Part shown: positions 29,533-39,688 of the stretch, in pieces
How the letters are laid out: each line of letters starts with the position of its first letter
Numbering within the stretch: the first letter of the stretch is position 1
Assembly: GCF_904426505.1 (NCBI RefSeq)
Contig: NZ_CAJGBN010000005.1
Location: 56,812 to 120,811, forward strand
Source of the DNA: Rubrivivax sp. A210
GTDB taxonomy: Bacteria > Pseudomonadota > Gammaproteobacteria > Burkholderiales > Burkholderiaceae_C
DNA length: 64,000 bases
Reading direction: 5' to 3'
Position numbers and translations under genes: made by a program
Notes under the pieces: model-generated
Databases searched by the model: none
What the model was told of the DNA's origin: nothing
Seen by the model: the letters and a program-made list of their open reading frames with translations, nothing else

Positions 29533-29541
29533 GGAACGGCC

Positions 29542-31014
29542 TTACTTGCCCGGCCTGATGACGAAGTAGTTGGTCCACTCGCCACGCCGCACCAGCACGC
29601 TGACCGACTTGGCCTTCTCGACCTTGGCGGTGGCGGCGGCGAACTGGCGGCTGTCGACGACGTCGGCGTTGTCCAGCGACAGGATCACGTCGCCCTCGCG
29701 CAGGCCGGCGCGGGCCGCGGCGCCGTCGACGGCATCGATGCGCACGCCGCCTCGAACGCGCAACTCCTTCTTCTGCGCATCGGTCAGGTCGGAAACCGTC
29801 AGGCCGAGCACGCTCTTGGCGGTGGCCGGCGGGGTGGCGGGGTCGGCGGCGGCGCGGCGGTTCGGCCGGTCGGCCTCGAACTCGGCGATGCCGACGCCCA
29901 GATCCTTGGCGGCGCCGCGGCGGAAGATCTGCAGCGTGGCCTTGGAGCCCGGCTTGAGGCCGCCGATGATGCGCGGCAGGTCACCCGACTTCTCGACCGC
30001 GCGGCCGTCGACCTTGACGATGATGTCGCCGGCCTCGACGCCGGCCTTGTCGGCCGGGCCGTCCTTTTCGACGCTGTTGACGAGCGCACCGCGCGGCTGG
30101 CCCAGCCCAATGGACTCGGCCACTTCCTTGCTGACGGGGCCGATCTGCACCCCGATGCGACCGCGGATGACGCGCCCGTTGGCGCGCAGTTGTTCGGACA
30201 CGCGCTGGGCTTCGTCGATGGGGATCGCGAAGCTGATGCCCATGAAGCCGCCCGAGCGGCTGTAGATCTGCGAATTGATGCCGACCACTTCGCCGCGCAG
30301 ATTGATCAGCGGCCCGCCCGAGTTGCCCGGGTTGATGGCGACATCGGTCTGGATCAGCGGCAGGAAGTCGCCGGTGTCGCGCTGCTTGGCGCTGACGATG
30401 CCGGCGGTGACGGTGTTGTCCAGGCCGAAGGGCGAGCCTATGGCCATCACCCACTCGCCGACCTTGAGCCGGTTGACGTCGCCGATCTTCACGAAGGGCA
30501 GGCCGCTGGCCTCGACCTTGACCACGGCGACATCGCTGCGCTTGTCGGCGCCGATGATGCGCGCCTTGAGCTCGCGCTTGTCGGTGAGGGTGACGATCAC
30601 CTCATCGGCGCCATCCACCACATGGGCATTGGTCATGATGTAGCCGTCGGCGCTGAGGATGAAGCCCGAGCCGACGCCGCGCTGCTGGGGCGCTTCTTCT
30701 TCGTTGTTGCGCGGGTTGCCACGGCGCGGGTCGGGGCGGCCCGGCATCGGGATGCCGAAGCGGCGGAAGAACTCCTCGATGTTGGGGTCGGTCTCGCCGG
30801 CGGCATTGCCGCCGGCGCGCTTCTCGGTGGTGCGGATATTGACGACCGAGGGCCCGACGCGTTCGACCAGCTCGGTGAAATCGGGCAACTGCACGGTCTG
30901 GGCATGGCCGGGCAGCGACAGCAGGGCCGTGGCCGCCAGCAGCAGCGCGGCCAGCATCAGGGCCCCGCGGCGGGCCCAGGGAGAGTTCTTGGACAGAGCA
31001 ACAGTAGGCTTCAT
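29542..31014 (-). CDS. mucD: Periplasmic serine protease MucD/DegQ (Do family)
   Basis: 490 residues. Signal peptide with core LMLAALLLAATALLSLPGHAQ cleaved near residue 31-33. The trypsin-like triad is visible: His in TNAHVVDGADEV, Asp in DKRSDVAVVKV and Ser in NPGNSGGPL. Two PDZ domains follow (GQPRGALVNSVEKDGPADKA and SVLGLTVSDLTDAQKK to the end). It degrades or refolds damaged envelope proteins. As in the algU-mucABD operon of Pseudomonas, it ends the sigma-E module and is expected to be sigma-E controlled; DegQ or HtrA would be equally valid names. Confidence 0.93.
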   Translation of the reverse strand: MKPTVALSKNSPWARRGALMLAALLLAATALLSLPGHAQTVQLPDFTELVERVGPSVVNIRTTEKRAGGNAAGETDPNIEEFFRRFGIPMPGRPDPRRGNPRNNEEEAPQQRGVGSGFILSADGYIMTNAHVVDGADEVIVTLTDKRELKARIIGADKRSDVAVVKVEASGLPFVKIGDVNRLKVGEWVMAIGSPFGLDNTVTAGIVSAKQRDTGDFLPLIQTDVAINPGNSGGPLINLRGEVVGINSQIYSRSGGFMGISFAIPIDEAQRVSEQLRANGRVIRGRIGVQIGPVSKEVAESIGLGQPRGALVNSVEKDGPADKAGVEAGDIIVKVDGRAVEKSGDLPRIIGGLKPGSKATLQIFRRGAAKDLGVGIAEFEADRPNRRAAADPATPPATAKSVLGLTVSDLTDAQKKELRVRGGVRIDAVDGAAARAGLREGDVILSLDNADVVDSRQFAAATAKVEKAKSVSVLVRRGEWTNYFVIRPGK

Positions 31015-31056
31015 GCGATGGACTCGATGGCGAAACGGATTGGGGCAGCGGGAGGG

Positions 31057-32079
31057 TCAGGGGCGGCGGCGCTCGAGGGCGTCGGCGAAAAGCTTGAGCG
31101 TGGCCGGCGGCACGTCGCCGACGGCGGTGATCCAGTGCTCGCCGCGCTGGGTGGCGATGGTGGCGGTGGCGCCCTGCTGGGCCTGCGATTCGCTGCGGTT
31201 GGGCTGCGGCTGCATGGGCTCGACGAAGACCGAGACATGGGTGAGGCCGTCGGTGAAGACGGCCTGCAGCACCGATTCCTCGCCGCCGGCCGGCGCCAGG
31301 CCGCGGCGCACGCAACCGGCGAGCTTGAAGCCCGCCACCGGCCGCACCACCGCCCAGCCTTCGGCTTCCAGCGTGGTGCGCTGGATCATCGGCTTGAGCA
31401 CGCGGTAGCCCTCGAGCCGCCGCGCCGCACCCAGCACCAGTTCGGGCTGGGGCCTGACGCCGATCTCGACCTCGGAATAGGCGGTGGATTCGAGCACCGG
31501 CCGCGGCATGCCATTGCCCAGCACATCGGCGCGCAGCATCAGGCCACTGGCCAGATCGGCCCACAGGCGTTGCGCATAGCGCAGCGCGTCGCGCGGCTCC
31601 AGCAGCAGCACGGCGGCATCGCGCCCGGCGATGCGCGACTGGCCCTGGCGCCTGACCTCGTACTGTTCCATGGCCTGGGGGTCCACGGCCTGTGGCGTGG
31701 TCGTCCAGCCGGCAATCGTCTCCCGCCTTTCGAGCACGGTGACGCGCGTCTGCGGCCAGATCGTCTGGACCTGGTCGTTGTGGCGCAGCACATGCTGCAG
31801 GCGCCCGTCCAGCGCCTCCAGCCGCTCGAAAGTCTGTTCACCCAGGCGGAAGTGCCAGACACGCGAACTCGACAACTGGCTGCCGCTGCTGAAGACCATC
31901 GTTCCCTGGTAGTTGGCGGTGCTGGCGGCCCTCTGCATGCGCGCGAGCCAAACCCGCGCGTCCGCTGCGGGGGCCGACGCCTGGGCGGCCACAGTGCCGC
32001 CCTGCTGGGCCCAGGCTGCTGGCAACAAGCCGGCCGTGCAGGCCAGGCAGAGCAGCCCGCGAAGAAGGTGCAGGCGCAT
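31057..32079 (-). CDS. mucB: Sigma-E regulatory protein MucB/RseB
   Basis: 340 residues. Signal peptide RLHLLRGLLCLACTAGLLPAAWAQ. The mature part has the LolA-like N-terminal domain (WLARMQRAASTANYQGTMVF; LEALDGRLQHVLRHNDQVQT) and a C-terminal domain (VLKPMIQRTTLEAEGWAV) as in RseB/MucB. It sits in the periplasm, binds the anti-sigma factor RseA and protects it from proteolysis until stress signals (lipids, lipopolysaccharide) release it. The start overlaps the rseA stop (ATGA). Confidence 0.92.
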   Translation of the reverse strand: MRLHLLRGLLCLACTAGLLPAAWAQQGGTVAAQASAPAADARVWLARMQRAASTANYQGTMVFSSGSQLSSSRVWHFRLGEQTFERLEALDGRLQHVLRHNDQVQTIWPQTRVTVLERRETIAGWTTTPQAVDPQAMEQYEVRRQGQSRIAGRDAAVLLLEPRDALRYAQRLWADLASGLMLRADVLGNGMPRPVLESTAYSEVEIGVRPQPELVLGAARRLEGYRVLKPMIQRTTLEAEGWAVVRPVAGFKLAGCVRRGLAPAGGEESVLQAVFTDGLTHVSVFVEPMQPQPNRSESQAQQGATATIATQRGEHWITAVGDVPPATLKLFADALERRRP

Positions 32080-32750
32080 CAACGGTCGACGACGGGATTG
32101 CCCACGGCCTCCACGCGGCGCAGCGCGCCACCGGGTGCGGCCACCGCCATGCCGCCGCGCGCCCACTGGTGGGCGCGCAGGAATTCGTCGAGGCGAGGAT
32201 CGCGGATCACTGTCGCGCCGCCGGCATTCGGCAGGGTCGGCGCGCGCTGCGCATCGGCGCTGACCAGCGTGGCACCGCTGGGCGGCGCCGCGGCCATCGT
32301 CGGCGCAACGCCCTGCCCTTCGCTGCCCGCCATGCGCACCACCACCAGCACGCCGGCCACGGCCACGAAGCCGGCCGCCGCAGCCAGCGGCAGCAGCCAG
32401 CGCTGGCGCCGCGGCGCCGCGGCGCCGCGGTTGACCAGCACCACGCCGGCCTCGGCCGGCGCGATGAAGACCGGCTCCTTCGCCAGGCGGCCCCGCAAGG
32501 CCTCGAGGAAGGCAGCGTCGCGCGCCGGGCTGGAGGACAGCTCTTCGCTGCGCATCACATCGCCGATCAGGTGGTAGGCATGCCAGGTCTGGCGCGCCTG
32601 GGCGTCGCCCTTCCACAGGGCGCAGGCACGCTGCAGGGCCGCAGCCTCGCCATCGGCCAGTGCCGAGAGCAACTGGCGGTCTTCGCCAGCAGGGATCACC
32701 TCATGCGGCGCGTCGGCGGTGGTCGTTTGACTCTTGGGCGTGGACTTCAT
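32079..32750 (-). CDS. rseA: Anti-sigma-E factor RseA/MucA
   Basis: 223 residues. The cytosolic N-terminal anti-sigma domain has LLSALADGEAAALQRACALW and WHAYHLIGDVMRSEEL (about residues 27-71), one membrane span follows near residues 119-137 (WLLPLAAAAGFVAVAGVLVVV), then a periplasmic tail. It holds the sigma factor encoded just upstream at the membrane and is cut by site-1/site-2 proteases on envelope stress. It is 42 bases downstream of rpoE and overlaps mucB. Confidence 0.92.
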   Translation of the reverse strand: MKSTPKSQTTTADAPHEVIPAGEDRQLLSALADGEAAALQRACALWKGDAQARQTWHAYHLIGDVMRSEELSSSPARDAAFLEALRGRLAKEPVFIAPAEAGVVLVNRGAAAPRRQRWLLPLAAAAGFVAVAGVLVVVRMAGSEGQGVAPTMAAAPPSGATLVSADAQRAPTLPNAGGATVIRDPRLDEFLRAHQWARGGMAVAAPGGALRRVEAVGNPVVDR

Positions 32751-32792
32751 GGCGATGCAGTTCGGCAGAGGGCAAGGCAGGATGGCAGGACT

Positions 32793-33401
32793 TCACCAGC
32801 GTTCGCCGCCGCGCGTGTCGAGCAAGGGCCGCAGGCGGGCGGCTATCGCTTCACGGGCGCGGAAGATGCGCGAGCGCACGGTTCCTATCGGGCAGTTCAT
32901 CAGTTCGGCGATCTCTTCGTAGCTGAGGCCTTCGATCTCGCGCAGCGTGATCGCCTGCCGCAGGTCATCGGACAAGGCTTCGATGGCCGCGTTCACGGCG
33001 GCAGCCACTTCTTTGCTGGCGAGCAGGGCTTCGGGTGTCTCGCCGTCGCTTAGTTCATTCTCGACGCGTGAAGTTTCATCGCTTTCGTCATCGGAACGCA
33101 GGGCCGATTCCGACACCAGCGGGTCGCGCTTCATGTCCATCAACGCCTTCTTGGCGGTATTGACGGCGATGCGGTAGAGCCAGGTGTAGAAGGCGCTCTC
33201 ACCGCGGAACTGCGGCAGCGCGCGGTAGGCGCGGATGAAGCTCTCCTGGGCGATGTCCTGCACCAGGTCGACATCGCGCACCATGCGGCCGATCAGGCGC
33301 TCGATGCGGCGCTGGTACTTGACGACCAGCATCTCGAAGGCCCGCACATCGCCGAGCTTGACGCGCTCGACCAGCAGGGCATCGGCATCCGACTCAGACA
33401 T
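32793..33401 (-). CDS. rpoE: Extracytoplasmic-function sigma factor RpoE (sigma-E/AlgU)
   Basis: 202 residues. Region 2 includes MLVVKYQRRIERLIGRMV and VQDIAQESFIRAYRALPQF (about residues 24-66); region 4 has the helix-turn-helix LSYEEIAELMNCPIGTVRSR (about 157-176). It directs RNA polymerase to envelope-stress genes and normally its own operon. The start overlaps the end of the preceding small membrane-protein gene by eight bases, so it is at least partly transcribed from the fab side. I did not identify a convincing sigma-E-type promoter. Confidence 0.96.
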   Translation of the reverse strand: MSESDADALLVERVKLGDVRAFEMLVVKYQRRIERLIGRMVRDVDLVQDIAQESFIRAYRALPQFRGESAFYTWLYRIAVNTAKKALMDMKRDPLVSESALRSDDESDETSRVENELSDGETPEALLASKEVAAAVNAAIEALSDDLRQAITLREIEGLSYEEIAELMNCPIGTVRSRIFRAREAIAARLRPLLDTRGGERW

Positions 33402-33813
33402 GCGCAGCCGGCACCGGGCTCAAGCGCGCATGCAGCGCCGCACGCAGCAGCGGCCAGTGCGCGCCGACCTCTCCTGCGGTGCAGGCCATCCAGCGCGCGC
33501 CCGAATCCGCTGCACGCACGCGCAGCAGCAGCCAGCGGTCGAGATCGATCATCAGTTGCAGTTCAACCGCATGGCCATCGACGAGCCATTGGCTGCCATC
33601 CCAGGCCAGGCTGCGGCTCACGGGAGCGGTGCGCCACCAGGCCAGCACGGCCACCGCCAAGGCCACAGGCGCGGCCCACAGCGGAGGCAGCTCGGCATGC
33701 GCCAGGGCCCAGGCACAGAACACGCCGGCGGCCAGCGCCGGCAGCCCCACCCTGAGCGCACGCCACGCAGGCCCGCCGGTGCCATGCACGCTGACCGGGG
33801 GCGCCGCGTACAC
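33394..33813 (-). CDS. Small membrane protein of unknown function between fabF and rpoE
   Basis: 139 residues. Two adjacent membrane spans (ALRVGLPALAAGVFCAWALA and WAAPVALAVAVLAWW) precede a soluble part with SLAWDGSQWLVDG and LMIDLDRWLLLRV. This two-span plus small beta domain layout recalls the YgfX/CptA family, but the likeness is weak and I would not name it. It starts four bases after the fabF stop and overlaps rpoE, so it is co-translated with the sigma factor. A role in tuning the envelope-stress module is a position-based guess only. Confidence 0.7.
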   Translation of the reverse strand: MYAAPPVSVHGTGGPAWRALRVGLPALAAGVFCAWALAHAELPPLWAAPVALAVAVLAWWRTAPVSRSLAWDGSQWLVDGHAVELQLMIDLDRWLLLRVRAADSGARWMACTAGEVGAHWPLLRAALHARLSPVPAAHV

Positions 33814-33816
33814 GGC

Positions 33817-35061
<1,245 letters not shown>

Positions 35062-35068
35062 CGCGGGA

Positions 35069-35308
35069 TCAGGCCTTCTGGTTGTTGACCGCGTAGTCGA
35101 TCGCCAACTGCACGGTGGTGATCTTCTCGGCCTCTTCGTCGGGGATTTCGATCCCGAACTCGTCCTCGAGGGCCATCACCAGCTCGACGGTGTCCAGCGA
35201 GTCGGCACCGAGGTCGGCCACGAAGGCCTTCTCGTTGGTGACGTCGGACTCGGGAACGCCGAGTTGTTCGGCAATGATCTTCTTGACTCGCGCTTCGATA
35301 TCGCTCAT
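35069..35308 (-). CDS. acpP: Acyl carrier protein
   Basis: 79 residues, acidic. The phosphopantetheine-accepting serine is in [15 protein letters not shown] (about residue 37). It carries growing acyl chains for all the Fab enzymes of this cluster and is activated by AcpS encoded further along the same strand. A strong GGAGG ribosome site precedes the ATG ([17 protein letters not shown]). Confidence 0.98.
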   Translation of the reverse strand: MSDIEARVKKIIAEQLGVPESDVTNEKAFVADLGADSLDTVELVMALEDEFGIEIPDEEAEKITTVQLAIDYAVNNQKA

Positions 35309-35345
35309 GACTCCTCCAGGAGTGGGATCGGAAAAACAGCCCGGG

Positions 35346-35351
35346 ATTCTA
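35346..35351 (-). promoter_or_regulatory. Possible -10 element for acpP (TAGAAT)
   Basis: TAGAAT on the minus strand in the 84-base fabG-acpP gap, with a weak TTTTCC 17 bases further upstream, about 40 bases before the acpP start. A separate acpP promoter is common and would explain a higher level of ACP than of the enzymes. Confidence 0.3.
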
Positions 35352-35392
35352 CCGGCCGGGCGGGCGCCGGAAAACTTGGCACCTCGCGGCGC

Positions 35393-36148
35393 TCAGCTCA
35401 TGACCATGCCGCCGTTGACGTGCAACTCGGTGCCGGTAATGTAGGCCGCCCTGGGTGACACCAGGAAGGCGACCGCGTGCGCCACTTCCTCGGCGCTGCC
35501 GAGGCGGCCGAGCGGGATGCTGGCCAGCATCGCGGCGCGGGCGGCTTCGGGCAGGCCTTCGGTCATGTCGGTGGCGATGAAGCCGGGCGCAACACAGTTG
35601 ACGGTGATGTTGCGCGCGCCGAGTTCGCGCGCCATCGAGCGCGTCATGCCGGCCACGCCGGCCTTGGCCGCGGCGTAATTGGCCTGGCCGGCATTGCCGC
35701 TCACGCCCACCACCGAGGTGATGTTGACGATGCGGCCGTAACGCTGGCGCATCATCGGCTTGGTGGCGGCGCGGCAGGCGCGGAACACGGCCTTGAGGTT
35801 GGTGTCGACCACCGCGTCCCAGTCCTCGTCCTTCATGCGCATGGACAGCGTGTCGCGCGTGATGCCGGCGTTGTTGACCAGCACATGCAGGCCGCCCATT
35901 TCCTTGGCGATGCCTTCTATCGTGGCGTCGAGCGCGGCGGCGTCGGTCACGTCGAGCACGATGCCGCGGCAGCCCGCAAAGGCGGCCAGCGCCTCGCCGA
36001 TGCCGGCGGCGCCGCTCTCGCTGGTGGCCGTGCCGACGACACGCAGGCCGGCCTCGGCCAGCGCCTTGGCGATGGCGCGACCGATGCCGCGCGAGGCGCC
36101 AGTGACCAGGGCCACCTGGGCGGGTTGAACTGCCTGCACCTCGCTCAT
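35393..36148 (-). CDS. fabG: 3-oxoacyl-ACP reductase (FabG)
   Basis: 251 residues, short-chain dehydrogenase. NADPH-binding TGASRGIGRAIAKAL (about residues 17-31), NNAGITRD (about 94) and the catalytic Ser-Tyr-Lys in NITSVVG and NYAAAKAG (about 144-165). It ends VNGGMVMS, typical of FabG. The start (MSEVQAVQ) overlaps the fabD stop by four bases, choosing it over the longer frame running into fabD. Confidence 0.96.
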   Translation of the reverse strand: MSEVQAVQPAQVALVTGASRGIGRAIAKALAEAGLRVVGTATSESGAAGIGEALAAFAGCRGIVLDVTDAAALDATIEGIAKEMGGLHVLVNNAGITRDTLSMRMKDEDWDAVVDTNLKAVFRACRAATKPMMRQRYGRIVNITSVVGVSGNAGQANYAAAKAGVAGMTRSMARELGARNITVNCVAPGFIATDMTEGLPEAARAAMLASIPLGRLGSAEEVAHAVAFLVSPRAAYITGTELHVNGGMVMS

Positions 36149-37083
36149 GCCAGCAACTCCTTGGCCTGCTGCAGACTGGCCGGATCGAGCACGGTGGTCG
36201 AGACGATGCTGGCATCGACACGCTTGACCAGGCCCGAGAGCACCTTGCCCGGTCCGCACTCGAAGATGTGGGCCAGGCCGCGCGCTCGCAGCGCCTGCGT
36301 CAGTTCAACCCAGCGCACGGGCCCATAGGCCTGGCGGTAGAGCGCATCGCGGATGGCGTCGGGTTCGGCTGGCGCGGCGACATCGACGTTGTTGACGACC
36401 GGGATGCGCGGCGTGGCGATGGCCACCGCCACCAGACGCTCGCGCAGCACCTCGGCCGCCGGCTTCATCAGCGACGAATGGAAGGGCGCCGACACCGCCA
36501 GCGGCAGCGCCCGCTTGGCGCCCATGGCCTTGAGCTTGTCGCAGGCGGCATCGACACCGGCCTTGCTGCCGGCGATGACGGTCTGCTTGGGATCATTGAA
36601 ATTGGCCGGCTCGACGACCTCGCCGGTGGCCGCCGCGACCTCGGCACAGCCGGCGCGCACCTGGGCCGCGTCCAGGCCCAGGATGGCGGCCATGGCGCCT
36701 GCGCCCACCGGCACCGCCTGCTGCATGGCCTGGGCGCGCAGCCGCACCAGGGGCAGCGCGTCGGCCAGCGTCAGCGCACCCGCGGCGACCAGGGCGCTGT
36801 ACTCGCCCAGCGAATGGCCGGCCACCGCAGCCGGCTCAGGGCCGCCCTCGGCCCGCCAGGCGCGCCAGCAGGCGATGGCCGCGGTCAGCATCACCGGCTG
36901 GGTGTTGGTGGTGAGTTCGAGCGCCTCTTTCGGGCCCTGGCGGATGAGGCCGGCGATGTCTTCGCCCAAGGCGGCAGCGGCCTCGGCCAGGGTCTGGACG
37001 ACGGCCGGGTGGTCACCCCAGGCGTCGAGCATGCCGACGGACTGCGAGCCCTGGCCGGGAAAGACGAAAGCGAATGGATGCAT
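36145..37083 (-). CDS. fabD: Malonyl-CoA:ACP transacylase (FabD)
   Basis: 312 residues. FVFPGQGSQSVGML at the N-terminus, active-site serine in GHSLGEYSALVA (about residue 93), arginine in VRLRAQAMQ and histidine in SAPFHSSLMKPAA (about 203). It loads malonyl groups on ACP for the condensing enzymes encoded next door. It lies 20 bases after fabH. Confidence 0.96.
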   Translation of the reverse strand: MHPFAFVFPGQGSQSVGMLDAWGDHPAVVQTLAEAAAALGEDIAGLIRQGPKEALELTTNTQPVMLTAAIACWRAWRAEGGPEPAAVAGHSLGEYSALVAAGALTLADALPLVRLRAQAMQQAVPVGAGAMAAILGLDAAQVRAGCAEVAAATGEVVEPANFNDPKQTVIAGSKAGVDAACDKLKAMGAKRALPLAVSAPFHSSLMKPAAEVLRERLVAVAIATPRIPVVNNVDVAAPAEPDAIRDALYRQAYGPVRWVELTQALRARGLAHIFECGPGKVLSGLVKRVDASIVSTTVLDPASLQQAKELLA

Positions 37084-37103
37084 GGCTTTGAACGGGAGTG
37101 GGC

Positions 37104-38102
37104 TCAGAAGTCGACCAGCACCGCGCCCCAGGTGAAGCCGCCGCCCACGCCTTCGAGCAGCAGGGTCTCACCCTTCTTGACGCGGCCGGCACGCACCGCC
37201 GCATCCAGCGCCAGCGGCACCGAGGCAGCCGAGGTGTTGCCATGCTCGTGCACGGTGACGACGACGCGCTCCAGCGGCAGCTTCAGCTTGCGCGCCGTGC
37301 CCTGCATGATGCGGATATTGGCCTGGTGCGGGATCAGCCAGTCGATGTCGGCCTCGCTGCGGCCGGATTTCTCGAGCACCGCACGGGCCGCGCTTTCGAG
37401 CACGCCCACGGCGAGCTTGAACACCGCCTGCCCGTCCATCTTGAGCAGCGGATCGCCCAGCACCTGGCCACCGGAAACCGTGCCCGGCACGCACAGGATG
37501 CCGCTGTGGCGGCCGTCGGCATGAAGGTCGGTGGCGACGATGCCAGGCTCGTCGCTGGCTTCGAGCACGACGGCGCCGGCGCCGTCGCCAAAGAGCACGC
37601 AGGTGCCGCGGTCATTGAAGTCGAGGATGCGCGAGAAGACCTCGGCACCCACCACCAGCGCACAGCGGGCGCTGCCGGCGCGGACCATGGCGTCGGCCAC
37701 CGTGAGCGCGTAGACGAAGCCGGCACACACTGCCTGCAGGTCGAAGGCGGGGCACCCGCTGATGCCGAGCTTGTGCTGCAGGAAGCAGGCGGTGGACGGG
37801 AACACCATGTCCGGCGTCGACGTGGCAACGATGATGAGGTCGACATCGTCGGCGCTGCGGCCGGCGGCTTCGAGCGCGTGGCGGCAGGCATGCACGGCGA
37901 GGTCGCTGCTGCACACGCCGGCGGCTGCAAAGTGGCGGGCGCGGATGCCGGTGCGCTCGACGATCCATTCGTCGCTGGTCTCGACGCCGCGTTCGGCCAG
38001 CAGGGCCGTCATGTCGGCATTGCTCAGCCGCCGCGGCGGCAGGTAACTGCCGGTGCCGGTGATGCGGGCGTAGCGGGGCGCGGTGGGCGAGGGCTGGTTC
38101 AT
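37104..38102 (-). CDS. fabH: 3-oxoacyl-ACP synthase III (FabH)
   Basis: 332 residues. Catalytic Cys in [13 protein letters not shown] (about residue 123), His in [11 protein letters not shown] (about 259) and Asn in [13 protein letters not shown] (about 289). It starts each fatty-acid chain by joining acetyl-CoA to malonyl-ACP. Its start overlaps the plsX stop by four bases, as in the usual plsX-fabH-fabD-fabG-acpP operon. Confidence 0.97.
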   Translation of the reverse strand: MNQPSPTAPRYARITGTGSYLPPRRLSNADMTALLAERGVETSDEWIVERTGIRARHFAAAGVCSSDLAVHACRHALEAAGRSADDVDLIIVATSTPDMVFPSTACFLQHKLGISGCPAFDLQAVCAGFVYALTVADAMVRAGSARCALVVGAEVFSRILDFNDRGTCVLFGDGAGAVVLEASDEPGIVATDLHADGRHSGILCVPGTVSGGQVLGDPLLKMDGQAVFKLAVGVLESAARAVLEKSGRSEADIDWLIPHQANIRIMQGTARKLKLPLERVVVTVHEHGNTSAASVPLALDAAVRAGRVKKGETLLLEGVGGGFTWGAVLVDF

Positions 38103-39145
38103 GCGGCTTGTTGAGCGCCGGTGTCACCCGGCGTGGCGTCCCGCGGACGGGACTGCAGGGCCGCGCCGATGCGGTCATGGACGCGGTCGAGCAGCCGGTT
38201 GCGCGCGGCATCATACGCCCGCGCCAAGGCGTTCTCGAAGGCCAGCGCGTCGGCCGAACCGTGGCTCTTGAAGACCAGTCCGCGCAGACCCAGCAATGCA
38301 GCACCGTTGTAGCGGCGCGGGTCGACGCGGCGCTTGAATCGATTGAGCACCGGCAACGCAATCACGGCCGCCAGCTTGGACAGCGGGCCGCGCATGAACT
38401 CCTGCTTGATGAAGTCGCTCAGCATCGAGGCCAGTCCCTCGGTGGTCTTGAGCATGACGTTGCCGACGAAGCCGTCGCAGACCACGACATCGGCCGTGCC
38501 CTTGAAGATGTCATTGCCTTCGACGTTGCCGACGAAATTGATGAGGCCTTGCTCGCCCGCCTCGCGCAGCAGTTCGCCGGCGCGCTTGATGGTCTCGCTG
38601 CCCTTGATGGCCTCTTCGCCGATATTGAGCAGGCCCACCTTGGGCTCGGCCATGCCCTCGACCGCCGCCACCAGGGCACTGCCCATGATGGCGAACTGCA
38701 GCAGGTGCTCGGGCGTGCAGTCGACATTGGCACCGAGGTCGAGCACCGTGGTGTGGCCGTCGAGTCGGTTGGGCAGCACGGTGGCGATGGCCGGGCGGTC
38801 GATGCCGTCCAGCGTCTTCAGCAGAAAGCGCGCCAGCGCCATCAGCGCGCCGGTGTTGCCGGCCGAGACGCAGGCGTGAGCACCGCTCTTGAGTTGGTTG
38901 ATGGCCACGCGCATCGAGGAATCGCGCTTCTTGCGCAGCGCCACCTCGACCGGGTCGTCCATGGCCACGACCTCGGTCGTGATGACCGTGGTGCAGCGCG
39001 CCCAGGTCTGCGTCGGCGCCAGCACGGCCGCCGAGCCGACCAGCACCAATTCGGCCTGGGGATGCTTTTCAAGGAAGGCCAGGCAGGCCGGCAGCACGAC
39101 GGGTGCGCCGTGGTCGCCGCCCATCACGTCGACGGCGATGCGCAC
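38099..39145 (-). CDS. plsX: Phosphate acyltransferase PlsX
   Basis: 348 residues from a GTG giving [15 protein letters not shown], the start expected for the family. A TTG 69 bases upstream would add 23 residues without resemblance to PlsX. Later signatures: [17 protein letters not shown] (about residue 92), [15 protein letters not shown] and [15 protein letters not shown]. The enzyme makes acyl-phosphate from acyl-ACP for phosphatidic acid synthesis at the membrane. It is downstream of rpmF and overlaps fabH. Confidence 0.95.
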   Translation of the reverse strand: MRIAVDVMGGDHGAPVVLPACLAFLEKHPQAELVLVGSAAVLAPTQTWARCTTVITTEVVAMDDPVEVALRKKRDSSMRVAINQLKSGAHACVSAGNTGALMALARFLLKTLDGIDRPAIATVLPNRLDGHTTVLDLGANVDCTPEHLLQFAIMGSALVAAVEGMAEPKVGLLNIGEEAIKGSETIKRAGELLREAGEQGLINFVGNVEGNDIFKGTADVVVCDGFVGNVMLKTTEGLASMLSDFIKQEFMRGPLSKLAAVIALPVLNRFKRRVDPRRYNGAALLGLRGLVFKSHGSADALAFENALARAYDAARNRLLDRVHDRIGAALQSRPRDATPGDTGAQQAA

Positions 39146-39298
39146 CGTGGACAGGGGCAAGGTGCCCGCGTCCCGCGCCAAGTCAACGGCCACGGTGTTC
39201 AGTGCTCGGGGCAATCAGCGCGACCTGCAGGGGCCCGAAGGCCCAGGCCTGCATGCGCGCGACTGCAGCAGCCATCAACGCGCAAGCGCTGCTGCCGC

Positions 39299-39481
39299 TC
39301 AGGCGTCGACCTTGGTCTTGAGAACCTTGCGGCCGCGGTAGAAGCCGGTGGGGCTGATGTGGTGGCGCAGATGCACTTCGCCGGTGGTCGACTCGACCGC
39401 GGTGCCGGGCGCAGCCACGGCATTGTGCGAGCGGTGCATGCCACGCTTGGAAGGCGACTTCTTGTTCTGCTGGACGGCCAT
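39299..39481 (-). CDS. rpmF: 50S ribosomal protein L32
   Basis: 60 residues: [20 protein letters not shown], then [19 protein letters not shown]. Highly basic, the usual length, without the zinc-binding cysteines of some L32 forms. A clear AGGAGA ribosome site sits before the ATG. The rpmF-plsX-fab linkage ties ribosome and membrane synthesis in many bacteria. Confidence 0.98.
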   Translation of the reverse strand: MAVQQNKKSPSKRGMHRSHNAVAAPGTAVESTTGEVHLRHHISPTGFYRGRKVLKTKVDA

Positions 39482-39662
39482 GAAAATCTCCTGGAGTCTG
39501 GGCGCGCTGACGACGGTGCGCCGCAGGACGGGGCCGACAGTAGCGCGGCCGGTGGCCGGCCGCAATCGGTGCCTGCAGCGACAGGGGAACACGCCGACCC
39601 AACGCTGGTGGATGCGAAAAGAAACTGCAGGCCAGCCGGCCGCGTCCTTCGCAAAGCCCACC

Positions 39663-39668
39663 AGTATA
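39663..39668 (-). promoter_or_regulatory. Possible -10 element for the rpmF-plsX-fab operon (TATACT)
   Basis: TATACT on the minus strand in the 207-base gap between yceD and rpmF, about 180 bases before rpmF. No good -35 is visible. Confidence 0.3.
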
Positions 39669-39688
39669 GCACCGGCAGGCAGGGCGGC

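Larger units (their letters stand above)
29017..29541 (-). other. mucD-lepA intergenic region with two minus-strand terminators
   Basis: No gene is supported here. On the minus strand it contains a hairpin just after mucD, a TACAAT -10-like element, a second strong terminator and then about 105 bases to the lepA start. A 73-codon minus-strand frame (29057-29278) spans the second terminator and has no ribosome site or family resemblance, so I do not call it. The stretch between the terminators could encode a small RNA or a lepA leader. Confidence 0.5.

Noticed and set aside
29146..32577. A 1143-codon plus-strand open frame across mucD and mucB
   Set aside because: It runs antisense over two well-supported genes and through two terminators; the translation has only repetitive Asp/Ala/Gln/His-rich sequence without a recognisable family.
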